DNA of 64,000 nt from Branchiostoma floridae (Eukaryota; Chordata; Leptocardii; Amphioxiformes; Branchiostomatidae). Made by a program: the position numbers and the translations under genes. The stretch is from NCBI RefSeq assembly GCF_000003815.2, contig NC_049995.1, forward strand, positions 12,443,436-12,507,435, given 5' to 3'. The notes beneath the pieces were generated by a model. The model worked only from the letters and a program-made list of their open reading frames with translations, was not told where the DNA came from and did no database searches. Below, one piece after another: positions 36,101 to 48,700 of the stretch. How positions within the stretch are numbered: the first letter of the stretch is position 1; each line of letters opens with the position of its first letter.

Positions 36101-39100
36101 AAAAATCTGTCCGGATATGCAGCTTGTATTCATCAGTGCAAACCTGGTGTGTTACGTTATTAGGAGTTTCATCAGGTATATGCAATAGAAACAAATAGCC
36201 AACGGTGTTTGCAGTATTTTTTTCATATACATGCCCTATTTCTCTTCGTTTTCAGCAAACAGCTTGTGCAATAGGACTCATCTTTCCGTACCCAAAGACG
36301 GCTCCAAAGTCTGCTTCGACAGTCCGCAGGGCACGACTCCAGTGGAGTACTGTCAGATGCACTGTAACGCCCCGCTGGTGTACAGCGCAAGCACGTCCAT
36401 GTATGAGTGTAGTGTGGATACGTCATGGCGCTGGCAGGTCCGACAGGTGTACTCAGGCATCACCTTGTTTAGCGTCGTCTCTGTGGGAGAATGTTCGCGT
36501 AAGCATATAGTATTGTCATGGCCCTTAATACATGTTATTTCAATGGGAGGAGGAGGGAATTTCATAGACTAAGAGAAACAGAATTCCGCCCATTTAATAG
36601 ATATCATAAGCCTAATAACAAGTGTGTCTTTTTTACTAGAAACCAAATCTATATGAACCTTTCATGGGCCTAGGAGAAACAAAGCCCCTTTTAAGGGCCC
36701 GGTAATCTCTTTCAATACAACTGGCTCCTTCATCACCCTTCACGCCATTCTATCTGTAAAAGAAAACCTGCTTAAAGTTCAGAATGCAAATACTCATTGG
36801 AAGCTACAAAGGGGGCAGGCAAATCCTCATTCAACTGTCCTCTTATTAATTATCAGCAGAAAGTTACCATTTCGTTTACAAGTGGCTCAGGGCCAGTATA
36901 TGATATGCTAACACGTTTTTGCCCCTTGCAATGCACGCAGCGCCATTGAACCCGTTCGTCCCTATAACCGTGGGAGGACTGGTCATCACAGCAGGACAGC
37001 CGCTGGACATGACGGCTATAGAAGACGAGATGAAGTATCAACTGGACCGACTCGGGCTGTGCAACAGTCCGTGTGAGGTGGGCTAAGTTACTTATCATTT
37101 CGTATTCATAAACTGCATCGAGCCATAAATCAGCCTCATTGCTAAAAAAAATCGCTACTTATTGTCTGCAAATCAAACACCAGATGTATCATAAACAGCC
37201 TTGCTTTTTCGTAAAATGTCTCAGATCAATTTTACATACTAAACATGTGTCACATCCTATACATGAGTCACATGTTGAACATGTGTCACATACTGCGTCA
37301 CATACTAAACATGTGTCACATCCTATACATTTGTCACATGTTAAATATATGTGTCACATCCTAAACATGGGTCACATCCTAAACATGGGTCACATCCTAA
37401 ACATGGGTCACATCTTACCTTGATCTTACACATGGGTCACATGTTGAATATGTGTCACGCGTAAAATATGTACATGTGTTTTATTTCCAGATCGGAAGCA
37501 TAACAGTTGAAATCTTCAACGCACGGAGGAGGTCAGGCGGAATCCAGTACCAGATTAGCGTCCAACTCCGTGCGTACGCCGACCCAGCCCTGATCACTCC
37601 CACCAACACTATACAGATGGAATGGGTTCGGATCGCAGGCGTGCTGAGGTGACAAAACATTCAGTTTATTCAAATTTAGATTGCTTTTGTTAAAATTCAT
37701 TCACTATACAGATGGAATGGGTACGGATTGCAGGCGTGCTGAGGTGATAAAACATTCAGTTTATTCAACTTTAGATTGCTTTTGTTAAAATTCATTCAAG
37801 TATACATAAATCTTTATAAATTTAGTTTTATCTTACTATTTCGCAAGTGACTAGATCATTTTCATTTATCTTTATCTAGGTGTATTTTTTGCTTCATTTC
37901 ATCTTATTTCATCTATTTCCTTTTAATCGTGTATTTTGTCACAAGCAGTGTGCTATCACTTAGTGAAAAGTAGCCCTTTGTTTGAATTAGCTTAATATAT
38001 CGAAGCTGCAGGCTAATCTAGATTTCCTACTACATTGTATCACCAGGCAGCAGGCTATGCAGTTACAGACGTTGGTACAGAGAGGAGGACTGGTGTTGAC
38101 CGTTGGAAACCAGACGCTGTCCGTGGCTGATAACGGGATAACCATCTCTAACCCCAGTCTGGGCTGCAAGGGTGGAGAGATCATGCAAGGGGTTGACTGT
38201 TGTAAGAGTCATTCAAGAATAATGTTTTATTGTACTGATGTTTCGCTAAGGATATAACAAACTGCAACATACGACTATGATATGATCGCTAACTGATGGC
38301 ATCCTTGTGATGGCAATGTATGTGTACTACTGTATTAAAATGATGTTTTAGACGCTTGTCTACACCACCTGCATAAAAATCCCGCGGCGTCATCAAAACT
38401 AGTGTAAGAAAAAGGTAATCGTGACATTGATAATATGACAGAAGGAAATTTATTCCAAGGGTTTCTTTCCTGCGTACAGTTCCATGCGGACCAGGAACAT
38501 ACCATGACACTTATGACGGCATCTGCCGGCCTTGTGGGTACGCGAGTTATCAGGACGAGTTTGGACAAACCGAATGTAATCCCTGCCCTGGAACGTTTAC
38601 TACTGAAGGTCCAGGAGCCAAGGACATCAGTGAATGCAAAGGTACATACATCTACTTTTTTAGATAGATAACGACTAAGATCACCTCCATTGTATAGTGA
38701 TATAACACACCGTGTGTGACATATAGTTCGGCGTATCAGAAATTAAGAGTTAGTCGTTGCAGTTGTCAATCACAGATGTTCTGGATTGCAGAATTTGCTG
38801 ACTGCGACTGTGGCATCCATCCTTGCATTTTGAATGCAACTGGTTATTTCTGCCATTGCTTGGTTGGATATGAGAAGAAAGGCGACGACTGTTTCGGTCA
38901 GTATCTACAGTAGGCAAGCACACATCTATTTCCCTAGCTAGCTTCCCTAATATCTTCTCATATCTTCTACAATTAATTAAGAATGTTATGCTTTTAATTC
39001 AAATATAGACCATTGTCGTATAAGGTAGGCTAGTGTAGTAGACAACAGGAATACACATAATCATATGCATAGAAAGATTATAATAGGACCTTTTTAACTT

Positions 39101-40741
39101 TCAATAACTGATTTTTTCTCACCAACTTGATATAGACATAGACGAGTGTGCAGATCCGAACATCTGCCCCAATGCCAGGTGCATCAACCGGCCAGGGAGC
39201 TACTCCTGTCAATGTTTAACGGGATACGAGGGGCCGGTTTGCGCAGGTAAACTAGTCCGTATTTAAAAAAAAAATCGGAAGCATTGTCACTTCTATTCTA
39301 CAGATATAGATGTTCAAATAGATTCGCATTAATTGAGTAATACATGTAATATGAAAATGCTCTCTCTACTTATTAGACTGCGAAGGTAAGTCACCCTAGG
39401 CCTGTACGTCTCGTTGGTAAATATTTCAATTTGTTGTTTCATAGATATTGACGAGTGTCGCTATGCCGGTTACTGCCCTGATCACTCCACCTGCACCAAC
39501 ACTGAAGGCGACTATTACTGCACCTGTGAGCAAGGGTATCAAGGAGACAACTGTGAAGGTAATGACAGACAGATCCGAATGGCATCTTTTGAATTTCCAA
39601 ACATTGACTTTTTTTACTCACTTTGGTCCAAGGGAATATTTTCTTATTATTCTACTTATCATGTCTTATTTCATTTTATTTTATTTCCATCTTAACGTAA
39701 AGACCAAGTTTCATGCCTACAGAATTACTGGAATATTCTTCATATTTAATGGTATTATATAGTTTGCTGTTGTTGTGATTTTATTTGCTTATTTGTTTCA
39801 GACATAGATGAATGCCGTAATACCAGCCTGAACACGTGTGGGCCAAATCAACTCTGTGTCAATACAGTCGGCTCCTTCCATTGTGACGGTAAGATTCTTA
39901 TGTGATTCAATTCAAATGTATTTTCTTATTTGTAACTGACTATAGCAACTAAACAATGATGTTTGTTCATACCATCATCATCATATCGTTCCGTGCTTGT
40001 ACTGCAGCCAGGCTACGGCCTTCTCATTAGCTTCATGTTAAAAAAAAAGATTATACTAATTTCATAATAGCCATTCTTCATCAAAAACTCAAAACATTAA
40101 AACACACCATTTTGATGTACCCACATCCATTGATCCCAATGCCCAAATTCTTGTTGCACAAAAGTTTACAAATTGGCTAGATTTGCACTCACTGATTTCG
40201 CTACAGACTGCACGATGCACAATGGAAAGTGCTACATCATGTCGGACACAAAGGCAACGTTTACCGAGGCTGAGACAAAGTGCGCTGTCGGCGGAGGCAT
40301 TCTGGCCACCGTAAAAGACCAGCAGACTCAGGACTTCTTTGTCCAGCTGCTGTCCGTGTCCAACACGGACGTGTGGATCGGCCTGACTGACCTGGACGTG
40401 GAGGGTCAGTTCGTGTGGACTGATGGGTCACCACTGGTCTACAGCAACTGGGCTCCAGGTGAGATTCCCCATGTCTCATATATTGTGCATAAAGAAGAAA
40501 ATGAAAACATCTGTATCTTATTGCTGCGCTAACAGGGAAAGGACAAACGTTTTAAACAGTTCGAACATCGTCACTTGCTTGTCACCATATATGAAAATAT
40601 GATATGTTACAAATTACAGGAGAACCGAATGGTGACGACACGACTGACTGTGTTCACCTGTGGCCTCTGGCGAACTTCCGCTGGGATGACATGCCGTGTG
40701 GCAGGAGCAACTACTACGTCTGCCAGTACAGCATGCCCTAG
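24160..40741 (+). CDS. Sushi/CCP(x19)-GCC2/3-EGF-C-type lectin protein, 5' incomplete
   Basis: CCP exons: 24160-24330, 25056-25226, 25683-25853, 26343-26513, 26809-26979, 27192-27362, 27683-27853, 28847-29017, 29772-29945, 30412-30582, 30977-31147, 31540-31710, 32027-32197, 32669-32839, 33415-33585, 33998-34174, 34463-34633, 34894-35073, 35469-35639. Then 36256-36498, 36941-37077, 37491-37648, 38047-38201 (unrecognised module), 38480-38641 (GCC2/GCC3-like), EGF exons 38792-38896, 39136-39246, 39445-39558, 39802-39888, and C-type lectin exons 40207-40458 and 40620-40741 (TAG). About 1,637 residues are visible, one frame throughout. Each CCP has four Cys and the late Trp (WSG.QP.C). EGF 2-4 start DIDEC, the calcium-binding form. 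The lectin domain has WIGLTD, EPN and WDDMPC, the mannose-type calcium site. No signal peptide or membrane helix was found. Likely a secreted or matrix recognition protein; complement-like function is inference. Confidence 0.87.
24534..24734. mobile_element. PIF/Harbinger-type MITE
   Basis: A 201-base element with long inverted ends beginning GGCCTACGTCACATTT (left) and its complement (right), with further inner symmetry around GGCCCGGCCGGG and GGAAACGA / GGGAACGA. It is flanked on both sides by TAA, fitting the 3-base TWA target duplication of PIF/Harbinger. It lies in a CCP-gene intron and encodes nothing. Confidence 0.72.
24870..24930. repeat. 21-base tandem repeat, 3 units
   Basis: Three units of the type GGCTATGAAACCAATATGGC follow one another in a CCP-gene intron. 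Confidence 0.6.
27001..27058. repeat. (GAGT)n microsatellite
   Basis: Nearly perfect tetranucleotide array immediately downstream of the fifth CCP exon. Confidence 0.95.
27940..28157 (+). repeat. Palindrome plus tRNA-like Pol III unit (SINE-like)
   Basis: A perfect 13-base palindrome (GCATTTTGCGACT 27940-27952, its complement 27956-27968) precedes a tRNA-like segment. That segment has an A box TAGCGCAGTGG (28087-28097), an anticodon-arm-like hairpin GCATT/AATGC with loop CTAAACC, a T-arm with B box GGTTCGAATCC (28129-28139) and a T run at 28151-28157. The variable loop has one base and the acceptor stem does not pair, so it is not a functional tRNA gene; a tRNA-derived SINE head or tRNA pseudogene is more likely. 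It lies in a CCP-gene intron. Confidence 0.6.
28995..29110 (+). repeat. 58-base tandem duplication of a CCP exon edge
   Basis: Bases 28995-29052 (last 23 bases of the eighth CCP exon, its donor and intron) are repeated as 29053-29110 with few changes. The second copy keeps a donor-like CAG|GTACTG but has no acceptor, so the first donor (29017) is preferred. Confidence 0.85.
29410..29566. mobile_element. MITE with TAGCCTGG inverted ends
   Basis: TAGCCTGGATACCAGAC (29410-29426) faces GTCTGGAATCCAGGCTA (29550-29566), 16 of 17 bases matching in inverted orientation. The inner part (GGGGGCATGTTGGCC...GGCCCTGGAAACAGT) recurs at 61436-61508, and a solo end is at 2620-2636. Superfamily not assigned because the target duplication is unclear. 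Confidence 0.7.
31181..31245. repeat. (CT)n microsatellite
   Basis: Imperfect CT repeat just after the eleventh CCP exon. Confidence 0.9.
32267..32358. repeat. (CTTT/CCTT)n microsatellite
   Basis: Pyrimidine-rich tetranucleotide repeat in a CCP-gene intron. Confidence 0.9.
36256..38201 (+). CDS. Unrecognised module of the CCP/lectin gene
   Basis: Four exons (36256-36498, 36941-37077, 37491-37648, 38047-38201) between the last CCP and the GCC2/GCC3-like domain. The first is a symmetric exon with six Cys (for example EYCQMHC and VVSVGEC). The other three, phases 1-0, 0-2 and 2-1, encode about 150 residues with few Cys (GLCNSPCE), alternating hydrophobic strands ([19 protein letters not shown]) and a helix ([12 protein letters not shown]). 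The pattern looks like an alpha/beta fold. I do not recognise the family. Confidence 0.6.
37232..37459. repeat. Minisatellite (GGGTCACATCCTAAACAT)n
   Basis: Ten or more units of 14-22 bases, all containing GTCACAT, with the last central units nearly identical. The array lies in the CCP-gene intron just before the 37491 exon. Confidence 0.85.
37607..37797 (+). repeat. 95-base tandem duplication of an exon edge
   Basis: Bases 37607-37701 (end of the 37491-37648 exon, its donor and intron start) repeat as 37702-37797 with only a few differences. The second copy carries the donor-like GCTGAG|GTGATA but no acceptor. Confidence 0.88.
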
Positions 40742-42798
40742 GATATATCCTACAGTATGTCCGCCAGTATACTAGGACATAAACAACGACCTACCAGTAC
40801 ACAATGGTATTTGCAAAGTAGAGCCTAAATGTACGTCTGCTCAAACAACATGGTTTTGAGCATGCAGCAGGAAGATCTGTTCAGATTCATTCTGTGTAGC
40901 AAATGTGTTTTTAAGGATCTGGAGCACAAAATCCAATACTATAGCCTATAGATAGCAAGTGAATCTTATGCCTGTAGTATTGTCAATGTTGTTTCTATTT
41001 GAGGCTGTACATTGTGTTTTGATATCCGGTTATCAACCGTTGTAACTGATTCCACCAGCAGAAATACATAGAAGGCAACGTATCTACCGTACTCGACATT
41101 TTTCTGCTTTTCGGTTTTGAAAAGAAGTCTGTTTGTGCCAAACATTAACCATCCTTGCTTTGTTGCAAATACAATGTTATCTGATACATACATTCATCAC
41201 TAGGATGCTAAAAACCTGTTTACTGTCGGTATCCTTTGTTCAACGTTCCCCTAGAATAAATTGAACTGAAAGCACACACGGAATTACCCTTGATGACCCT
41301 AGGCTTTGAAGGCACAGACGGCTTGATCGCGTATGTGATAAACTTTCATCAGAGGTATTTTATTGATCAACTTCATCATGTTCAAACTGTCGGGTGACCG
41401 TATCCGCTGTCAAAACAACAAAGAGCAACTGGATATTTGTTGTAAACACATTTCTGATTATAACGGCGCATCCGATACAGTTTTGTGACTGTCTATGCGA
41501 CAAGAATGTTTTAAGCTTTTTTTTTAGAACAACTTCTCTTTGAGTTCCATCTATCTGGATATCATCTTACAGTGATATATTTCAGCTACCCTCTTTTTGA
41601 AATGTCTTCACTGTACTTTATCGTTTCGGACGTCGACGTTGTCCGTAACTTACACTCAAAACCCTTTTATTACCTTCGTCAAGAAGGTTATATTTTGGGT
41701 AGCGTGTGTGTGTGTTTGTAAAAAAAGCACCTGGTCCATAACATGACGAATTTTATAGTAATATTCTCGAAACCCTTACAAGCGGCCTTGACCGAAGTGC
41801 CTATACAAGACTCAAGACGAAGGTTAAAGAACAACTGTCGGGGAAGGAATTTTGTTTTCGACCTTATCGTGTGCAAACATGATCTCATGACTATACCCCC
41901 TGCTGAAAAAAAAGCGTTTGATTACATTTACCATGACACAAGGGTTATGTTTGCCACATTGTGATATTTAGTCAGCTTTACCATTGTGTAGTTTTCTGTT
42001 CCTTTCTGTGCGTGCCCGTTCTTTATTGGCATACCCGTGTGTCCAGGTGGCCAACAATGTTTTCATCACCCCACGCATTATTTCGTTTCATTACTCTCAT
42101 ATTTAAAAATATAATTGCTATTTCCATTCATTAAACAGCCCCAATATTTCCGTTCATTTTCCCGACATCAATATAAAACTCGTATTGTGTATTTCACATT
42201 TTTTGCTCACATTAGTTCGATTGAACAGAACTGAATCTCTCTTTATATATATATAAACATGAACCAAATTCTTTTCAAGTGACTGAATCCCGACATCAGG
42301 AAACCCGGTCAAGTGTACATGTGTTGTACGATTGTCGTACGTTCGTCGCGCGATTGCCATACATACAGTTGCGAATTGGGGAAATTGTTGGGTTGGTCAT
42401 TCAACTGTCTGTATTTAATAGGGCTTTTTCTGTGGTTGGTTATTTCAAAGGCTGCTCGAGAATTCTTCGACATCTAAAGTCGTACAACGACATACGGCGA
42501 AATTTGCCACACTGTAACGATAACAATAACTAACCACTTAACAACCATATATATGCATTTCACCCAAATACAATGCCAAATGGTTCTTCCGTTACTAGGG
42601 CACTACTTACCTACCCACCTGTTGACAAGAAATCGATAAAAGAAACAGTTAATTATTAACATACGGGAGGCAGACGTGTGTATTTGTCTTGCAAACGAAG
42701 TCCATGTACTATTTCAACATTTACGTCAGCCCAAAAACAAGTCACGCAACTTGACTCTTAGCATTTGGGGGACCCAGTCTCTAAAATAAGCTCCGAAA
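40742..42798. other. 3' UTR of CCP/lectin gene and intergenic DNA
   Basis: AATAAA at 41255-41260 implies a 3' UTR of about 520 bases. From 41685 an ACCTTCGTC-AAGAAGGTTATATTTTGGG block followed by GT repeats looks like a dispersed repeat start. At 42321-42505 there are inverted GTTGTACGA motifs that may mark another small element. No gene is supported. Confidence 0.45.
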
Positions 42799-45700
42799 AT
42801 GGCAACTTTTCAAGTCGCTAAAGGCCTGGTGCTTGTGTGGATTCTATCTTTTTCCGTTGAGGGGTTCCTACCGAACAGACTGAGCACGGTTCACACCTTG
42901 AACCCCACGGACTACACTCATGAGGAAATAACCCAGATTGGAGTTCTAAAAGCTGCTGCCAAGTTTTTAGAAGACAACCCTCCACCTGGTGGTGCGTCCT
43001 TCACTACAGGACAACTGCAGAATCTGGACCCGCTCAACCCAACAACGCTTTTCACAGCCTACTATGGAGGTAGGAAATTATTGTATATCTCCTTATCATA
43101 CAGTTTCTTAATCGGGAAGTTATATGAAGCATTATACTGTCTCAATCAGATACTATCAAAGTCATTTTAGGTAACCAAATGATAACGTTATGTTAATCGT
43201 ACGTGACCGATATGTTCAACTATCCCATACTCGAGCTCTCGATAGAAATTTTCATAAGTTCAACTATCTCTTACTCTGAACCTTTAGCAATTAGACAGGC
43301 GAACCTTATCGAGAGTCAACATTATTTATAACGTCTGTGTCACACACTATCTATAGTGTTGGGAACACGAACTTGATTACATACGCAGTATAGCAACCAA
43401 AGCTGTATACCATTGAATTCACAAACTGTGCTAGTTATGAATCTCATTATCATCAAAAGCGTGAAAACACTCGCTATTTCTAATTCTCCCATCCGTTTGT
43501 TCGAAATGTATACATCTTGATGTTATGATAGTTGTGTGCCATTCATGATACACTGATGTTGATGGTTTGATTTGTACTGGGTAGACAATGGGGTGGATAT
43601 ATAGCAGACATTTTCCCGTCCTCTCTACGTCTGGAAGACAAGAGAAACAATGGGACACTGCTTATACTTGCCTCAATTGACACTATCTCTTTATGTTTCC
43701 GGCTTTACAATCTACGATTCAGAGACCTTTATCTCATATCAATATAGGAAGATTAAGTTGGTCACCTAATGACTGTATTTTCTTCTAGTAAATTATGAAA
43801 ACATTGGAGTGAAAACCTATTAGCGACAATTACGGATTACAAGTGCGCAGTACGAATTGATATCATGTTCCAAGGGTCAATGGCGGGTACCAGTTGAAAG
43901 ATTATCGTATTTCGACTGTCAGTCAAAAACAACAGGCTAGTTATTTTTCATACTAACACACTCATGTTTGATATATATGACAGAAGTGGCAATATCAATA
44001 TTCAAAATAGAAAAATCTTGGATACATTTCACCTAATAGCATATCATAAAAACGCCAGTTAACCTTCTTAAACGGAGCAAGTCATGACTCTTGGTAGCAT
44101 TGAAAGAGGGGAAACACTCACCATTTCATCAATGTATCAATGTAATAATAACTGATTATCATCGTTAATATGATATATGTAGTACTATTGTATTACCCAT
44201 GACAGTCCAACGGTGATGTAGCGTTCAGTAAAACTGAGCTTGTCAAATCAAGGGTCAGTTTTTGCCGGACTGAATATGAAAGTTTTTGGTCTCAAATATA
44301 TATCCTGGAGATGTCAACAAGTATATTCGTGCTTTGCTTTTGCATTGCATTGTCATAGAGACCTGCTGATATCTGAACGTGTTGTTCCGCCCTCCCCACA
44401 CCTGGGAGGGAAGGGAAAGCAAACAAACGCATGCAGTCCATAGTTTCCGCCATGACACTGTCGAATTCAGAGTTAGTACATTTCCGGCTTTAAAACCTAC
44501 AATGCTTAGAAATCTTCTCTCCCATAACTGAAACTTACAAATAACTGAAGTGGGTATATGTAAACGGCTTTTCTCCAGTAAACTGCGACTAAGCTGGCGT
44601 CAAAATTATGAGCGACATTTTGTACAGATAATGGTTTTCACAGTTGCGCAGTACAAGTGGTTAACATGTTCCAAGGATCAAAAACAGGTTAAAGGTTGTG
44701 ATACGTCGACAGTGTAAAACAACAAAAATGGGCAAATCGCAAGTTGTTTCCTTTTTGAACAAAGAATACATTACACGTATTGCTTTGGACGTAAATACAC
44801 TCTCATTTCAGGGCAATACAAAGGAATGGAAGTAGATTGAATGTATGTTTTTCGTCATGTTCGTGTTCTGACTAATTTCATTTATTGCGTGTCTATATAA
44901 TTTTCTGTTACGTTTGTGTGTGCGTGTTTGTTTATGTATATGTGTACGTATAATGCGTTGTGTATGTGTGTAATGTGGGTAAAGGTAAGGCAGTCTTTGT
45001 TGTTTGTATTGTGCATGTCTTTGTGCGAATGTTTAAACCATTAATCTTTCCCCTTCGCAAACTTTTGCTTGCTTAAGCTTAAAGATCTGCGTACTGTTTT
45101 TAGAGGTGACGTCAGGAGGAAACCTTCAGTCAGCGATTACAGAGATTATCGATGCGAACTCGCGAGTGGACAGCGACTACGTGTCTAGTGCAGAATATCA
45201 CGTGGGTGGGGAGGAAATACAAGCAGGTAGTTTCGTTCATGTCCCTTTTTTTTCTCCAACCCTACCGCAGGGAACATTATACAATTTGCATTTTGTACGT
45301 GTCGTATTGTATCATTGTTGTGCCATTACAAATACTAACTCTGCATTTCCTTAACTTAAATATTCCACCTTCTGGTATGCAGCTTCTATGGATAACATTG
45401 AAAAAGTTTTACAGGATGTTTGTCAAGTACTCTCAGAGGTTAGGTCCGGATATTTTTCGACGTTTTTTTAGGCATTTTCATCGGACTTTCTATTTTGTTC
45501 CGTTTTCTTGATGTATCGTGGCCCAAACTGTCGGCACACGGAACTATCAAAGCTCCATAAACCTTGTCACTTCAACACATTATAGCCGTCCATCACGTTA
45601 GGCCGCGAGAAACGAAGAAAACGTGACAAAATTAGAAAACCCGATAAAAACGCCTACAAAACGTCAGAAAATATCCGGAGCCTAACCTCCGCTTGAAGAG

Positions 45701-48700
45701 AATTTGCCAAGAGTAATGAGGGACGGTTTCTTTGTTATTTTACATCTAATCCTCAGCGTTGTTTTAGATTACCTGAGGTCTTGTTTGTTTGTTTTTTTAG
45801 CCAATATCAGGATGATAACACAGCGGAACAGCATACTAGGGGTCCTATCGGCGGCATCTCCTAACTTCGAGTCAGCGAGGTCAATGATCGGAGTTTACCT
45901 GCACATCTTACAGGACTTCTACAGCAACACTAACTGGGTAGAGCTGGAGGGAGGGGTTCCGTACGAGGATCTCGGTACTTTTACTTGAGTTCATTTTAAC
46001 CTAACCTTGTGCATAAATCATCGTAACTCATCAGGTTTAAAGAAAGGACCTCTTTCATAATCATATATTCTCAATTGAGCATCTTGAGCTAAATATAAAT
46101 ATCATGAGATATATTCAGCCCTTTTTTATTCAAGTGAATCAATCAATGAATGCCATGTTTCAGAAAGCTTATTGCGACCTCCGTCTCTGTTGAGGATAGC
46201 TGTCTTGCCCTATTTTACCCCTTTTGCAAAAACAAACTGTTATTCTTCGTCCAAGACGTTAACTGTTCTTTGATATACGATGTCTTGGCAATTCTGTAAA
46301 CTTGTATTGCGAATGTATGTGTGAAAATGGTCTGTTGGGGCTTACAATTAAAATCAATTCGGGTATATTGCTATGATCTCTCCTGTGACTTTGTAGGGAT
46401 GGAAGACAGAGCTCTCCGACCGGTGGGTACCACCGTTCCAACTTGCCAGGATTGCTCCGTTACTTCGTGAGTAGCCTTTAATGATTACAAAATCATAATA
46501 AAACAATTTTCATTGATAGGCAAACTTGCTGAAGTCAACGAAACACATAACAAGTGAAAATATGCATTCACATCCTAAAAGAAAACAACTTGTACTGAAT
46601 AATCATAAAATTGTGAAAGTGAAGATGCGTACAAGACATCGCTTCATGTATTCATTTTGATTGCATGTATTATATATACTAGTAGATGGCCTAAAACTTT
46701 AACCTTTACAGCTATAACTTGAATTACATAGATGTTGTTTTGAATCCATCATCTTTCATGATCTATAGAATATGGTGTTTCTTCTTTTACTCACAGAGGA
46801 TGCAGATATAACCTTCTTCTTCAGATGTTGCTGACTAGTGGATACAAGAGTGGTCAAACTAAAGTCAAGCCAGCTCGTAAGTCCATTTATTTTACAATTT
46901 TTCTTCTTTCTATTGTCACTTACACTAAATTATAGATCACCTTAGACGTACCAACAAGATGAAGGAAATCATGGACTTAAATCAGCTGTACCTATGCTTG
47001 CTTGCAACAGTGCAAGAAACTTATTACTAAACAGTGAGTCAGGGTGACTCTTACGTAATGGAAACAGACATATTCATGTGAACTATGCGATAAGTTGCCA
47101 AAATATTGTCAGCATTTACATACATTACCCTAAGTTAGGTACTGAATTTGAATGTTTTCCCCCCAATTTTAGCTTACACTGCCACGACCGGTAAGTGCAG
47201 CCATGGCGGTTTGCTGGATGATTCCCGCCTGACGGTTCCGACAGGAGGCATCAATAAGGAGACGAGTGTGCCCAGTCTGTCTCCGCACTACTATCTACAT
47301 GAGCAGGCCGCAGAGGCAGCGGTGCAGGCAACCACTGACTTCTTCATTACACCAGGTACTACTTTTAGAGTATATTTCTACGTAAGAAGAATATATTTTT
47401 TAGATAAATCATAAGTTAGTTTGCAGATGGATACATATGACTGGATGATGCTTTTTTCAATTGGAAATCCGAATTTTACATCATCATCTAATCGGACATG
47501 CCTTGAGCTATCTAGATCTATCAATGTACTAAACACACCAAGTAAAATATTAAACTCATCCATTATGTATATTGGAAATTATAAGAATCTTTCACAGGCT
47601 GTACATGTCTTGGAAGATATCTGGGATAAGATATTCCAGGCTCTATTATTCACGAGACAGTTCATTTTATCATGATTAGAACTCGTTGGCTTTTAATAAG
47701 GAAAACTTGTGTATGCATAGATTATACAAACTGTGAAAGCAATGGGGAAATCATGACACTGTATCTATAGATCTGTTTCAAGTTTTAATTTCCATTTGTT
47801 GAGTTATGAGGCTGTGCTCTTATTCTCTTCTTTTGATTCTTTCCAAGCAGTATTGCGTAGCTATAATAGATTGTTTAAACGACAGGAGTATCTAGATATT
47901 AATTATAACCTCTATTTGGCTGTCTTACCTGTATGTAATGTTGACAGTTTTCCTCACCGTTGCCAGGTTACGGTCTGCTGTCCGAGATTGGGTCTGACAA
48001 GTTCCGAGAACTGCTGAACCTCGGCTCGGGGAACTCCATGGTGTTCGTGATAGACGTGTCTGGCAGCATGGGGAATGACGTGGCAGCAGTGAGCCGGGAA
48101 ACTGTGCAGATAGTCCAGAGCACCACAGGAACGGCCAACGCACCCTACAACTACATTCTGTCTACTTTCAGCGATCCAGGTGAGCATAACTAAAATAATT
48201 TGCATTCGAATCATTCATTCTATGACTGTTCCTCCTTTCATCTGGTAGACAAGGACATGGCGATAATGATGAATAATAAAAATGTTACGATTGACTATGT
48301 ACAAAAACATCCTATTTTCTAGTAGTCAGACATATGTTACATATACATGTAAAAGACAACATAAAGATGCCATTGATTAGATGAAATGATGAATAGATGA
48401 CACACAATTGTTATTTGTTTAATTTGAGGTGTTTATTTCTTAAATCTTTATCGCCTTACGTTTTATGTAATATTCATGATCCACTGTTCTCTGATTATGA
48501 AACTACACCACGTAGCTCTGTTTTGTATCCACATTACAATATTCAACAATATTGACTAACGTCCTTTCTAATCTGATTTTTTTCTTACCTCACCAGAGAT
48601 TGGACCAGTCCGCACAACCAGAGACCCAAACGAGATGATCACGTGGCTCGAGGCGCTAACAGTGCACGGCGGAGGAGACTGTCCCGAGTACTGCTTCTCT

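Noticed and set aside
37232-37459. Possible CRISPR-like array of regularly spaced GTCACAT repeats
   Set aside because: Units directly adjoin without unique spacers and lie in an animal gene intron; it is a minisatellite.
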